DNA of 64,000 bases from Ailurus styani (Eukaryota; Chordata; Mammalia; Carnivora; Ailuridae), in NCBI GenBank assembly GCA_002007465.1, contig LNAC01000862.1, forward strand, positions 124,001 through 188,000. The letters are read 5' to 3'. The notes below the pieces were generated by a model. The model was given only the letters and a program-made list of their open reading frames with translations, did no database searches and had not been told where the DNA came from. Shown here in pieces: positions 1-12,150 of this stretch; positions within the stretch are counted from its first letter, which is position 1, and each line of letters begins with the position of its first letter. A program made the position numbers and the translations under genes.

Positions 1-3000
1 AGTAGAAACATTAATGAAGATTTTCTTAGTGTAAATTCTTATCACTGTCATTTATCAAGAATTACAACCTAACTCTTCAGTATACTCTTAGAAATATTTC
101 TCATGTTAACTCACTTATATTAACAGGTCTTGAGCTAAAAAATTCTATATTGATTCTTTAATTTTTTTTCTCTTTTAAGTTATCAAAATAATTTTATTTT
201 TCCAAAACTTGTGTTGCATTTATTAACTCATCCACAGGTATCTCAATTTCTTATTCAGTGGCTTAGCATCCACTCAGTAAGTTGTAATTTTAGTAAATAT
301 TTTTGTGAAAATAGGTTTCAAAAGTAAAATAATTGATGGAAGGTGAACAGAGTAAATAGTATTCATGTAAAGCTAATCAGAGTTGGTATAGAAAGTTTAC
401 AGTATTCAAAATCAGCAATGATAACAGTAAGATCATTTACCTACTATTTAAAAATATGTTATATACCCTAATGTGCAAAACACAAAATAATTACATCTTT
501 ATAACTGGCAATATTTTAGAGATTATATGGTATTCAAAATCTAGTTAATATGCAATTAATGAGTAATTATTAAGAGCAAGGTACTATGGTAGATGAAACA
601 GGTTTACTATTTACATTTTGTGTGTGTATATATATGTATATATATATAATGTATGTATACATACACACACATACATAAATACAAGAAATAGAGTCATTGT
701 CTCAACTTCGTAAACTTTATGAATTGTTTCAAATCATTAGTATTATAGGTTGTCCTCATCATGGCTTAAGTTTCCAGACACTAGAAACTGTGTACCATCA
801 GTGAGGTTTATTTCCTAGCTAGGTTCCTGGTATAGCAGATGAAACCCTTGTAAATGAGCTGCCATTAGCAGAAGTTAAATACAGAGGCTACACAGTCATG
901 TTCTATATCCATTTCTCACCTATCTCTTCTAAACAGTCTAACGTTTTACATTCCATCTCCTTTCTCTACATTTTTGTTTTCACTGTGGATAACCACACAT
1001 TACAAAAATAAATCATTATAGGCTTTCTGTCATTTGCAATCTGTCCCACAGTTTGTCTAGTATGATGCTATATGGTTGACTGCATGTCAAGCAGTGTTTT
1101 TAGAGTCTTTCAGTAGAATACGTCATGTCCTGTCCATGTTCTATCCTATTTTGTCCCATATGTAAGTGAGCTGGTGTACCTTGTCTATGGAGCATTCCTT
1201 TGCAAACCTAAAATGCTCCTACTAATAATGGACTCAGTAACAAGTTTCTTTAAAATTTTGCCTATTACCATCTTTTGCCACCATAAATAGAAAATAAGAA
1301 ATCTCACTTATGCACTAAGAAACTAAGAAATATTAAATACATATAAATAAAATAATGAATATATAAATAAAATATATTGGTATAGTTCATCTAATCTCAC
1401 AATAAACAATATCAATTATGAATATATGAAAAATTGGTAATTAAAAGTTATTCTCTTTATAATTTAATCAGAATTCATAGAATGCCACATAAAACATGTA
1501 GAATAATTTGGCATGTCTTAAGTATACTCCGTGCATATATGGAAAGGATAGCTGTGGTTTTCATTAATACATCTCTAGATACACATATATAAAATAATGC
1601 CAATAAGAATGCCAACTTGAAATAAACCAGAAATGCAGTATCTTAACGTTATTGTGGAACATCATACATTTTTTTTTACTGCTTCTTGCCAGTTTGCAAT
1701 GACTGTCACTTTATCCTGCGGAATTAGCAGGCCTGTGATATGAAGTTATTTTTGAAGTACACATATTCTTTTGAACAGCATGAATCTTATGACATAGTTT
1801 TTTTCCCTTTGGAAATACTTTTTTGCAATGAATACATACACCGAAACAGCATATCAAAGGAACCACAAGATACGAACTAAGATCTTCTCTAGTGTGCTAG
1901 AGAAGTGTTCAGCAATCAAAATATCTGTATTTGATAAATACTAATACTATGTAAGTAATTCTGAGCCTTGTATAAGATGAGACTTGATTGCGAATTGGGT
2001 TGCTTTAGATAGCGCTTGTTACGTTTGCATTTTATTGAGGTTTTAATTCAACACAAGCTCTAATATCAACTATATAAAGTGTTTTCCAATTTACAATCAG
2101 AGGAGTCTCTTGGGAAACTTTCAAAATTATACTATTCAGCAATAGTTAATTTATACCAAATGCCATCCAAAATGTTTCTTTTTCATCCTAAGTCAATTCC
2201 ATTCCTTTCTGAAGGACCTTTACTATAGTCCCTGATAAATTGAGCAATTAAAAAAGTTAACTATTGAGTACATGAAAGCTTGTCTGGAAAACATTCATCA
2301 CCATTTCTCAGAGTGAATAAAAGAATGTCTGTTGTGACCTTAGAATATATTAATGTAAAGAGTAAAATACATTTTTCTAGAGGTACTAAGAAGTAGTAAT
2401 ACATTGTGAAAAGGAAAATTATAAGATTTCTATAAAGAATTCATATGTGAAGTCCCATTCAACTTTAGTAAAGAGCATGATAGAAAAATGCAGTGTAAAT
2501 GAGCACCATCAATAACATTAATTACCTGCTGCCTCTGTAGATGTGTCTATTACAGACAGCAGGCCAGACAGGTTTTACTAAAGCACGACAAACCCCTGAA
2601 TCATACTGCCAAGATGGGCAAGTATCATGGAACCAGTTAGAGCTGACTTTATCACTGAAATAGATATGCTGCCAGATTAAAATGCAAATCATACCACCAA
2701 TGCTGCATTGCTAGACAATAGTATGCACAGAATAGGATAGATACTCTATAAACAGAGAAGCAAAATCTCCAGCCCATGGAATGCTTCATACATTTTGGAA
2801 ATACATGAAAAGAATTATACTGTTGATGGGTTACATGCTTACATAACTACTCATTTTCTACTTTATGTCACTTTGAGACTCTGTATCTAACAAATTTCCT
2901 GAATACCTTGCAACAATCTTGCTGATTTATTTGCTACCCAAATCAACCATTTTTATTAAATTCAGTAAACTACAAAGAGGCAATACACTTTATTAATTTA

Positions 3001-3187
3001 GAGAGCTACATCAAATTTAGTTAGTAGATACATTTAGCTAACAATGTCAGACTTAAAAGTATATATATTCTTTTTGCAAAAACATAACAGGCATACAAAA
3101 ACAAATATAAAAAGCATAAAATATTACATTTTGGAAAACTACAAAGAAGATGGATGATTGGTTACTGCATGAGGAGAACAAGAGTGA
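1..3187. other. unique AT-rich non-coding stretch
   Basis: I see no open reading frame of note, no RNA gene and no repeat I can name with confidence here. The only structured element is an alternating TG/TA/CA tract near 619-680, listed separately. The stretch reads as ordinary intergenic or intronic DNA. Confidence 0.6.
619..680. repeat. TG/TA/CA compound microsatellite
   Basis: Alternating TG, then TATA, then CATACA units make a pyrimidine-purine tract of about 60 bp. Parts are self-complementary, since the TGTGTGTATA side can pair with the TATACATACACACA side. It is a simple repeat with no coding role visible. Confidence 0.85.
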
Positions 3188-3340
3188 TATCTGTGTCAAC
3201 CTCAACTATAAATTGGAGTAATAATAGTACCTAACACAAGGAGTTATTGGAAGAATTAAAGGAGAATTTGTATAAAGTCCTCAAAACAGTGGCATGTAGT
3301 TATAGCTATATAAGTGTTTGTTGATAGTATTACTAATAAA
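3188..3340 (+). repeat. MIR (ancient tRNA-derived SINE)
   Basis: The order of motifs matches a MIR: a CTCAACTATAAATTGGAGTAA-like segment, then AATAATAGTACCTAAC, then a segment resembling GTTGTGAGGATTAAATGAG, then AGTCCTCAAAACAGTGGCA. It is strongly diverged, as expected for a repeat that predates the placental radiation. Confidence 0.7.
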
Positions 3341-3476
3341 GGTTGCATAAAAGGTAGTTAAACACTAGATTCCATTTTTTATTCTTGCCCAAGAAAGCAA
3401 CTGCACCAGGTGGCATAATAGGACATAATCTTTCTAGGGAGAGTAAACTAGAAAGACTAATGAAAACTTTAGTTTC

Positions 3477-3677
3477 GGGCGCCTGGGTGGATCAGTGGGT
3501 TAAAGCCTCTGCCTTCGGCTCAGGTCATGATCTCAGGGTCCTGGGATCGAGGCCTGCATCGGGCTCTCTGCTCAGCGGGGAGCCTGCTTCCTCCTCTCTC
3601 TCTGTCTGCCTCTCTGCCTACTTGTGATCTGATCTCTCTCTGTGTCAAATAAATAAATAAAATCTTTAAAAAAAAGA
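3477..3677 (+). mobile_element. SINEC: CAN-SINE, young copy
   Basis: A tRNA-Lys-derived head carries a recognisable pol III A box (TGGATCAGTGG) and a B-box-like GGGATCGAGGCC. A CT-rich body, an AAATAAATAAATAAAATC tail and oligo-A follow. A perfect 15-bp target-site duplication lies at 3462-3476 and 3678-3692. The copy is close to consensus. It gives an open frame of about 80 codons that is not a gene. Confidence 0.97.
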
Positions 3678-3692
3678 GAAAACTTTAGTTTC

Positions 3693-4436
3693 ATTAAGAG
3701 AAAGATGCCTTAATGAAAAGATGGGGATAAAATGGAAGTCTGCACACTGAATATGAGGTCCTTAGCCATATCAAGTGCTGGCTTCCTGGATGCTAGCAAG
3801 GATTTTTATACCTCCTAGACAGAAAATTAGGTAATGTCTTCCTAATTAAAATGACTATTCAAATAGAAAAGGTCTAGTAAAACTCATGTTTAGAGAAGCT
3901 TGACTGACAAATCATTATCGGCTTTATGATACAACAGTGAATCCCACTAGGAGTCAGACCTTTCTCCCCTCTACCCAAAACAGACGTATGGATTCGAAAC
4001 CTAACTCATTGCATAACTCATACATAAGAATGGAGAGCTGAGGATGAGGAGATATTTATAGAAATTCCCAACACAAAAAAGGGAGGGTTGTATTAATTAC
4101 CTGAGCCAACAAAAAAACTGTCAAATATATTACCTAAAAACTTAAGGGGAAGCTGAAATGAAGCATGCTTTCTCCCATCTATCTGAGGATTGGGTGAACT
4201 TCACCTGATCGAAACTGGACCTGTCTGGGCTTAGCTCCAGACTGTGGATTGAGTACACGTCTGCTCTGATATCTTTCATTCTTCTAGATCAGCAGGCTAC
4301 CCAGGGCCTATTCTTATCATGGAAATAGAAGTATAAGAGGAGCAGAACACTGAGGCCTTTTAATATCTGGGCTCAGAAATAGCACATTGTCCCTACCACC
4401 CACATTTCACTGGCAAAAAAGAGTCGCTTAGCTAAG
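3693..4436. other. unassigned non-coding stretch
   Basis: No gene is visible. The segment around 4160-4430 is less AT-rich than its surroundings and may be an old interspersed repeat, but I cannot name a family. Confidence 0.4.
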
Positions 4437-4556
4437 TTGTGATGAGCACTGGGTGTTATATGTAAGTGATGAATCACTAAATTCTACACCTGAAACCAAT
4501 TTTACCATACATGTTAACTAAAATTTAAATTAAAAAATTGAATTAAAAAAGATTAA
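4437..4556 (+). mobile_element. L1 3'-UTR tail fragment
   Basis: It matches the sense-strand end of carnivore L1: a GATGAGCACTGGGTGTTATA-like start, then GATGAATCACTAAATTCTAC, CTGAAACCAAT and a terminal TGTTAACTAAAATTTAAAT followed by A-rich DNA. The same 3' end closes the longer L1 near 34270-34387. Only the last ~120 bp are present, so it is a severely 5'-truncated insertion. Confidence 0.85.
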
Positions 4557-5690
4557 AATTAGTAAACTGGGGCATTAACTTAGCTATTTTTAATTTACTT
4601 CTTACTAATTAAACTGAGACTATGTTTCTCATATATTTGAACCTCATAATACAAACTTAATACAGCTGTGCACAATTTTATTTTTGTTGAATTTATACTC
4701 CATTTTTGCACTTTTTGTGCATATGGGTATTATAGTACAATAAAGCCATGATAAATCAAGGCACTATACTGTCAGTGCACTTTTGTATGTATTACTCTTT
4801 GTTTTATCAGCAGTTAATAATTGCTTCACTTTACTGATTGCTTAGTTATCTACATATGTATCACTACTTTATACCACCATTCTATCAGATCTGTAGAACT
4901 TCTAGTTATAAGGTAGGACACGTTGTATAATCAACTAGCCATTGAAGATGGCTCAAATTGAAAAAGAAATGAATGATAACAGCATGGTATTTAGAAATAC
5001 AGGGCTAGGTAGTAGAGGAATCAGACAAAAACAGATTCCTCAGAAGGAAGAGAACTGGGGATGAGGAAAGATGGAGCCAAAGAATGCTCTTTGACATTAT
5101 AGATTATATGCTACTTCTGGCTATTTAAATCGTATACAAGTATTACTTGTGAAGTTATCATATAATTTAAAAACATGAATTGATAGAAATAAAATTAATT
5201 AAATCAGTACATTTAAGGGGAAAATTGCCAGTCACAGAAATCAGAATATAAACAAATAGAAAAGAATTGTAAGTTGCTTTTATTTGTAACCCATCAGGAA
5301 AGGAGAAAGCTAGATGCTCATGTGCTGTGTAACCAAACTGATCAGGGACTGCCTAACATGGAATTGAGCACTCTGAATGGTCTTGGCAAGTCCATATTAT
5401 GACAGTGATATTATATGTGGTTTCTCCCACTGAATTTTGAAAAACAGAAATGGATACCATAGGTATTAATTAAATGATGATTATGCCTATTCATGGTTTT
5501 AAACCTGCTTTACCTATTGGCATTTACTAAGAAAGTTGTTTTTGTCCTTCCTATAAATTGGCCAAGACTGGTGATATTATAGCATTGTGATGCTTATAGT
5601 GCATTCTCTGCATTTACTGTCAGCCAGGCACATTGAGTTTTCCCTAAGGGGAGAATATTGATATTATTAGTGAAAGTTCGTAGTTAACCT
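4557..5690. other. unique non-coding stretch
   Basis: AT-rich sequence with no supportable gene or named repeat. Confidence 0.5.
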
Positions 5691-5722
5691 AAGGATCACT
5701 CTTTGTATTGTGTAGTTCTATG

Positions 5723-5758
5723 TTTTTTTTGTTTTTTTTTTTATTCTTTGCCCCAGGG
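5723..5758 (-). mobile_element. ultra-short L1 3'-tail insertion (~37 bp)
   Basis: Between two copies of AGTTCT(A/T)TG (about 5714-5722 and 5760-5769) lies a poly-T-rich run ending TTATTCTTTGCCCCAGGG. That ending resembles the last bases of the young carnivore L1 3' UTR in antisense, compare 19763-19852. Undamaged L1M has only one copy of the flanking motif here, which supports a real insertion. Confidence 0.5.
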
Positions 5759-6017
5759 GAGTTCTTTGGCTTTTGACAAATGCATAACATCTTTTATCCA
5801 CCACTACAGTATCCTACAGGATAGTTTCACCATCCCAAAATTTCCCCACGTTGTAGCTATTTTGGCCATCCCTTCAATTCCTCCCTCAAATTCTTAACAA
5901 AGACTGATCATTTTACTTTCTCTGTAGTTTTGCCTTTTCCAGAATGCCATATTGTTGGAATAGAACATTATAGAGCTTTCTCTGACCAGCTTCTTTTACA
6001 TAACAATATGCATCTGA

Positions 6018-6210
6018 GGGCGCCTGAATGGCTCAGTGTATTAAGCATCTGCCTTCGACTCAGGTCATGATCCTAGGGTGCTGGGATCAGTCCCACAACA
6101 GGCTCTCTGCTAGGCAGGGAGTCTGCTTCTCCCTCTGCGTTTCCCCTTGGCTTGTGCTCTCTCTCTTTCTTTCTCTCTCTCTCAGATAAATAAATAAAAT
6201 TTAAAAAAAT
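6018..6210 (+). mobile_element. SINEC: CAN-SINE, older copy
   Basis: Full-length arrangement of tRNA-like head, CT-rich body and AAATAAATAAAAT tail. It has many substitutions relative to the young copies in this window. An imperfect duplication, ATGCATCTGAG / GTGCACCTGAG, flanks it. It is inserted in an antisense L1M. Confidence 0.92.
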
Positions 6211-6221
6211 GTGCACCTGAG

Positions 6222-6320
6222 ATTCTTCCATGTCTTTTTGCAGTTTGATATCTCAGGCCTTTTTAATGCTGAATTTCTTCCATTTTTTTTGCAGTTTGAT
6301 ATCTCATGCCTTTTTAATGG
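6222..6320. repeat. local ~51-bp tandem duplication inside L1M
   Basis: Two adjacent copies begin ATTCTTCCA and ATTTCTTCC and share GCAGTTTGATATCTCA and GCCTTTTTAATG. They differ by a few substitutions and a T-run length change, so the duplication is not recent. Confidence 0.85.
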
Positions 6321-6854
6321 TGAGTAGTCCATTGTACAGATGTACTATACTTTTTTTTTAATACTTTCACCTATATTGAAGGACATCATGGTTGCTTTTC
6401 GTTTGAGGCAATTATGAATAAATCTTCTGTTTACTCATGTGCAGAATTTTGTGTGGTCATAAGTTTTCAGTTCAATTATATAAATGCCTAATAGTGTGAT
6501 TACATTTAGATTTGTAAAAAAATAAAAATAAAATTGCTAAGCTGCCTCCAAAGGGGCTGTACTATTTTATATTCCACCAGCAATGAATGAGAGTTTTTCT
6601 ACTCCATTTCTTAGCCAGCATTTGGTATGGTCAGCATTTTAGATTTTAGCCATTATGATAGTGAAAGGTATCTTCTTGTTTTAATTTGAAGATCCCTAAT
6701 GATGAGTGATGTTGAATACCTTTTCAAATGCTTATTTGCCATCTTATATTCCTTTTAGTGAGATGTCCATTCAGATTATTTTCCCATTATTTAATTATTT
6801 ATTATCTTTTTAATGTTGAGGTTAAAGAGTTCTTTTTATATTTTGGATACATTT

Positions 6855-7352
6855 GCACTGGGGTTTTACAGAGAAACCAAATCATCCAATAGGATATATG
6901 AGGAGAAGTATTATAGGAATTGGCTTATGCAGTTATGAAGGCCAAGCCATAATCCATCATCTACAAACTTGATAAATATGAAAGGCATTGCTACAATTCT
7001 GTCCACATCTGAAGGTCTGAGAACCAGGGGACCTAATGGTGTAAGTCCTGGTCTGAGTCTGACGATATGAGAACCAGGATGGCAGTGTGTAAGGTAAGGA
7101 GAACATTGATGTTCTTAAGCAGAGACTCCAGCAGAGAGAGAATTCATGCTTTCTCTGCCTTTTGCTCTATTCAGGCCCTCATAGATAAGATGCCCACTGC
7201 ATTGGTGAGGGCAGTCTTCTTTACTCAATATACTGACTCAAATTCTAAACTCTTTCAGAACCCTCTCACAATCATACCCAGAAATAATGTTTTACTAGCT
7301 ATTAGGGCATCCTTTTCCTCAGTCAAGTTGACACATAATATTAACCATCATG
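6855..7352 (-). mobile_element. MLT2-type ERVL LTR, antisense
   Basis: The plus strand starts with a GTTTTACAGAGAAACCAAATC-like end and CCAATAGGATATATGAG, passes through GAATTGGCTTATGCAG and GGTCTGAGAACCAGGGG, and finishes with AGTCAAGTTGACACATAATA. That is the reverse complement of the MLT2 LTR layout, about 500 bp long. It sits between two contiguous segments of an L1M. No internal retroviral genes are present, so it is a solo LTR. The family name is from memory of the consensus. Confidence 0.7.
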
Positions 7353-7657
7353 AAGTCCTTTATCAGATATATGTTTAGCAAATATTTTCTTCCAGCCTTG
7401 GCTTGTGTATTTGTTCTCTAATCAGTGCCTTGTCACAGCTGTGATTCTCTGTATTCACTGATATCTATAGTTTTTGGGGTGGGAGTTTGCCTTGTGACAT
7501 CAATTCTCTGAATAATCTAAGAATAGTTGCTGATTTTCAGTTTGTTCAGCATTTTGTTGTTTCTATGAGAATATGAATGATGACTTCCAAGCTTTTTACT
7601 TGTTATAACTAAAACCAAAAGTTGGTATATCTTTTCACATTTTTTCAAGACTACTTT

Positions 7658-7817
7658 TATTTTTTAAAGTCTTTATTTAAATTCCAGTTAGTTAACATAC
7701 AGTGTTCTATTAGTTTCAGGTGAACAATATACAGAGTCAACACTTCCATACAGTGCCCGGTGCTCATCACAAGTGCACTTCTTAATCCCCATCACTTGTT
7801 TCACCCATACCCCTACA
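7658..7817 (-). mobile_element. L1 3'-UTR fragment, antisense
   Basis: A TTTATTTAAATTCCAGTTAG-type start follows a short T-run, then TTAACATACAGTGTTCTATT and CCCGGTGCTCATCACAAGTG. This is the typical antisense 3' end of carnivore L1. Loosely similar ACATTTTTT motifs lie on both sides and may be the target-site duplication. Confidence 0.75.
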
Positions 7818-7959
7818 TTTTTTAAAGGCAGACTTTCTAATCCAACACCACTTAGAATCTATCTCTGAAATAAAGTAGTAAAAACTGTAAGAAAATGTAT
7901 ATATTTGCAAAAAAAAAGTCAAAGGAGCAGTATTTTCCTACTCTGTTATTTTTACAGAA

Positions 7960-9697
7960 GAATGGAACAGATTGTATGTAGTTTCCACATACTCATCTCT
8001 CTACTGCACACACACAGTCTCCCCTAACCATCAGTTTTCTGCAGAGGCATGACACATTTGTTACAATGAACTAACATTGACTCATCCTTAGCAATGGAAG
8101 TTCATAGTTTTCATTAGGGTTAACTCTTGGTGTTGGATACTCTAAGGTTTTGACAAATGTATGATGACAAATATCCACTGTCATATTATCACATAGAATA
8201 GTTTTACTGCCCTAAAAATCGCATGTGCTCCACTTATTCTTCAGTCCCTGGACTCCCTAAATCATTGGAAACAATTTGACTTTTCACTGTATCCATAGAT
8301 TTGCCCTCACAGAATGTCACATAATTGGAATCATAGTATGTAGTCTTCTCAGACTGGTTTCTTTCTTTCTTTTTTAAAGGTTTCATTTATTTATTTGAGA
8401 GAGAGCAAGAGTGAAAGAGAGCAAGAGTGAGAGAGAGAAAATGCATGAGCAGGGAAGAGGGGCAGATGGAGAAGGAGAAGCAGACTCTTTGCTGATCAGG
8501 GAGCCCAATGCTGGGTTAGATCCATTCCCTGAGCTGAGGGCAGATGCTTAACCTACTGAGCCACCCAGGTGTCTCAGACTGGTTTCTTTAACATAGTAAT
8601 ATGTATTTAAGAGTCTTCCATTCTTTTTCATAGCTATATAGCTCATTTCTTATTATCACTTATTATTTCATTGTCTGGATATATCACAGTTTATTCATTC
8701 ACCTACTGAAGGACATTTTGGTTACTTCATAGTTTCAGCAATTATTAATAAAACTGCTATAAACATTTGTGAGAAGGAGTCTGTGAGGACATCATTTTGA
8801 GCTCATTTGGGTGATACCAAGGAACACAATTTCTGGATCATATGGTAAGAGGATGTTTAATTTTGCAATAATATATAAATTTTCTTTAAAAAATATCTAC
8901 TATTTTACATTCCCACCAACAGTGAGTAAGAACTCTTTTTGCTCCACAAACTAACTAGCATTTAGCATTGTTAGCATTTTATATTTTAGCCATTTTAATA
9001 GGTATATAGCAGCATCTTATTGTTTTAATTTGCATTTTTCCTGAAGATGATGTGGAACATCTTTTCATATGCTTATTTTCCATCTGCATATCTTTTTTGG
9101 TAAGGTGTCTGTTCTGATCTTTTGCCCATTCTTTAAGTCTTTTTCTGTTGTTATTTTTTTTCTTTTAAGTCTTCTGTATATGTTTTAGATACCAGTCACT
9201 TTCACATAAATGTTTTATAAATCTGTTCTTCCTATTTGTGGCTTGTCTTTTTTGTCCCTTAACTGTTCTCGCAGATGAGATGCTTTATATTTTAATAAAG
9301 TCTAGCTTATCAGATTTTTTTTGTTCATGCATCATACTTTTGGTGTATCTAAAAAGGTATCACCATAACCAACATCATCTGTTTTCTCCTATATTATCTT
9401 CTAGGATTTTTGTAGTTCTGCATTTTACATTTAAGTCTGATTCGAATTAATTTTTGTGAAAGGTGTATGTTGTGTCTGTGTTTATTTTTTGTTTCCAAGT
9501 GGATATCCTGCTCTTCCAGCATGATTTGTTGAAAAAATCTTTTCTGTGTTCCATTATCTTGATGCTTTGTCAGAGATCAATTGACTGTATAGGTGTGGAT
9601 CTATTTCTGGTTTCTCTATTCTGTTCCATTGATCTATTTGTCTCTTATTCAGCCAGTACTACAGTGTTTTTATTACTGTAGCTGTATAGTAAGGCTT
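7960..9697 (-). mobile_element. ancient L1M, antisense, split by a SINE
   Basis: On the minus strand it carries 3' UTR and the end of ORF2 of an old L1. Landmarks in plus-strand order are TTTGACAAATGTATGATGAC, ACTGCCCTAAAAATCGC, ACCTACTGAAGGACATTTTG, CATTCCCACCAACAGTGAG and TTCCATTGATCTATTTGTC. A CAN-SINE occupies 8365-8571 with clean target-site duplications. All frames are broken. Confidence 0.85.
8365..8571 (-). mobile_element. SINEC: CAN-SINE, older copy
   Basis: Antisense SINE with a T-rich start, a GA-rich body and a terminal CTACTGAGCCACCCAGGTG. The near-perfect target-site duplication TCTCAGACTGGTTTCTTT lies at about 8348-8364 and 8572-8588. Confidence 0.95.
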
Positions 9698-10880
9698 GAA
9701 CTTTAAACTCTGTTTTATTTAGTATTTAAAGTAGCAAAAAATTAACAAAAAACAATGTAACTCAATTAGTGGTTTGTTGAGTGAACTGTGATATTTTAAC
9801 TACTTGAAGTATTGTAACTTCAGAAATTAATGAGGCATATCTTTATATACATTTAAAATTGAGTGCTCTTCAGGTTTTTCTGTTTAGTAGAAAAAAATCA
9901 AAGTGAAACACTGAGAAGGAAGGCATGGAAAAGAGCATGGGCATAGGGAAAGGTGATGGAGATGGAGGATGCTTGGGTGCATATTGTGTACTAAGACCTA
10001 CAAATACTACTCCTTCAGATTTCAGGTTTTTTTTCTTAGTTGGTTAACAATACTAGCATTTTTCAATCAATGTGATTTTCCCTCCAGTGTCCTATTTCTT
10101 TCTTAGATAATAAATAATTCTACCTTACCCATCTCCTTGTTGACAAGTCCTTGTTGGGGAATACTGTTCTCTAACATGACAAACCAATCCAATAGATTCT
10201 TATCATTGAGTCAACTGAAGTACCATTTATTGTGTAGAAATTCTCCCAGCATTCTCTGTTTGACAATATACAACTTCCCCCCCCCTTTTTCTCTGTAACT
10301 TTAATGGATTCCAGATTGCCTAAGTGAACATTTATTACTTTTGCAGGCAAGAATATATGCTTTAAAATGTATTAAAAGCAGTTATTATACCCCAGTAGCA
10401 ATAGGCACACCAAGAGTTCCATCTCTGTTTCTTACCATTTTCTAGTAAAAAGGATCATAACACATTCAAAAAATGGGTGATTCTAGGGCTCACGTAGGAA
10501 AAATTCAAGATAGGTCGACCATTATGAATGTTAGAAAGTAAAGAAGCATTAAAAAACAAAAGACTAGGAGCATGTAAAAGGATGTAGGAACCTATTAAAA
10601 AGCTCCCAGTAGCCAAAGCTGAAACAATTTGAGCAATAAAACAAAATGAAACAAATAGTATTAGATTATAAACCAAAGTATAAAATAAATATCTATGAGT
10701 CCACCGTGATATAAATAAAAGATTGAATAAATAAAATAAATGAACATCAAGAGACAAGTATTCCTTGTAGAAAAACTCCGGAGATTCTTTCTCTTCTTGA
10801 GTGTGGGCTATATACTTCGTGGCTTATTTCCATAGAGTAGAGTATGTAAAGAGAAAAAGAAAAGGTAGAGTTAAAGTAGA
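9698..10880. other. mostly unassigned non-coding stretch
   Basis: AT-rich, with a C(10) run near 10279. Minus-strand open frames of 100 and 114 codons (10455-10757, 10747-11091) have no recognisable domain. The second one overlaps the old L1 3' end that follows, so I do not accept either as a gene. Confidence 0.5.
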
Positions 10881-10889
10881 GAAACCAGG

Positions 10890-11405
10890 CAAATAGGAAT
10901 TTGACCAGGTAATCAAGGTTTAGATCATCAGTGGAGAACTTGTATGCCCTGATACGATGTGATGAGAAATGTGCTTCTCTTTGTTGTTCTTCAAAACCCA
11001 TAACTCCATCTAACTGTGAGATAAACTGCAAACAAACCAAATTAAGAGACATTCTACAAAATACTTTATCATTACTATTCAAAACTATCATGAAACAGGA
11101 ACTGGGAGAAACTTAAAATTGAAGACTGAGAGGACATGAGGACTAAACATAATGTGGTATCTTGGATGAGATCTGGAAGCAGAAACATAACATGGGGAAA
11201 AGTAGTGAAATCCAAGTAAACTATGGATTTTAGTTAATAGCAATGTACTGATATTGGTTCCTTAATTGTGACACATATGTCATCCTAGTGTAAGATGTTA
11301 ACAATTGGGGAAACTGCGTGAGGGTTATACAGAAACTCGCTATATCATTGCTGCAAATTTTCTCTAAATCTAAAACTACTGTAAAATTAAGGTTCATTAA
11401 AAACA
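10890..11405 (+). mobile_element. ancient L1M-type 3' end
   Basis: Motifs in order: CAAACCAAATTAAGAGACATTC, TACAAAATACTTTATCATTAC, AGGACATGAGGACTAAAC, a GATTTTAGTTAATAGCAATG segment, TAAGATGTTAACAATTGGGG and CTAAATCTAAAACTACTG. The same series recurs, diverged, at 29210-30045, so both are copies of one old interspersed family. I assign it to old L1 3' ends with moderate certainty. Confidence 0.55.
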
Positions 11406-11534
11406 ATCACTTCCTTAAATTTTTCTCTTGCAAGCAATTGTCACATATAATATGTGCAATCTGTTAATACTGTTTATTTTTTATTTACTATACCAAATAG
11501 GACATGTATATACAAGTACTAACCCTAATGGCTT

Positions 11535-12150
11535 AGTTTCCCATTATTGCCTCACAATTTACTCCAAATGTAGTGTCTTAGAACAATGCCTATTTGTTAG
11601 CACACAATTCTGTAGGTCAAAGTCTAGCAGATCATGGGATTCTCTGCTCAGTGTTTCACTGGACTGAAATCAAGATGTGGCTAGGGCTCTGGTCCCACCT
11701 GGGGCTCTTTCAGGATCACTGGTTGTCAGAAGAATTTGGTTCCTTGCAGTTTCAGGACTGAGGTCTCCCTTTTGCTTGCTGGCCATCATCTGGGGCCAAC
11801 CTAAGCTCCTAGGGGTTGTCTGTATTCTCACATCCTTTAATGATGGCCTTTATCTTCAAGTCAGAATGGCATGCCCAGTACCTCACAGTATTTATTTATC
11901 TCTGTGGCTTTCTCCCCTGCTGCTTGTTGGAAAAACCTCTGCTTTTAAAGGGCTCATGTAAATATTTGCTCTCTCCCCACCAAAAATCTGGGAAATCTTT
12001 CTATTTTTTAAAATCAACAGATGAGTAACATTAATTACATCTGCAAATCCCTTTTGCCATGTAAAGTAACATATTCATGGCCTTGAAGGTTTGTAATATT
12101 TCAATCCTCAGGATTAGGTTGGAAAATATTGGGGGGGTGTTTATCCAATC
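11535..12150 (-). mobile_element. MLT1-type MaLR LTR, antisense
   Basis: Plus-strand order: TGTCTTAGAACAATGCC, CACACAATTCTGTAGGTC, GGCTAGGGCTCTGGTCCC, then ATTAATTACATCTGCAAATCC, CCATGTAAAGTAACATATTC and TTGGGGGGGTG. It is the reverse complement of the MLT1 pattern that opens with an ACCTGTGAATATGTTACC-like segment and ends in the TTCTGTTGTTTAAGCC region. It is an old non-coding LTR of a mammalian apparent LTR retrotransposon. Confidence 0.7.

Larger units (their letters stand above)
5691..7645 (-). mobile_element. ancient L1M, antisense, split by three later insertions
   Basis: Read on the minus strand this is the 3' part of an old L1. It includes the segments for TTTGACAAATGCATAACATC, CTATATTGAAGGACATCATGG, CCACCAGCAATGAATGAGAG and GATATATGTTTAGCAAATATTTTC in their usual L1 order. 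It is interrupted by a small L1 tail (5723-5758), a SINE (6018-6210) and an MLT2-type LTR (about 6855-7352). L1 homology resumes directly after the LTR, which dates the LTR as a later insertion. The last ~200 bp are assigned with less certainty. Confidence 0.75.

Noticed and set aside
3477..3560. tRNA-like pol III boxes
   Set aside because: These are the internal promoter of the SINE head. The cloverleaf is degenerate, so there is no functional tRNA gene.
3385..3627. Open frame of 80 codons ending in a peptide with GAWV-QWVKASAFGSGHDL
   Set aside because: The same peptide recurs at 29723, 36138, 38839, 46441, 47126, 53592 and 57630. It is one frame of the CAN-SINE, not a protein family.
10455..11091. 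Two overlapping minus-strand frames of 100 and 114 codons
   Set aside because: No domain, no supporting splice or promoter context, and the second overlaps an old L1 3' end.
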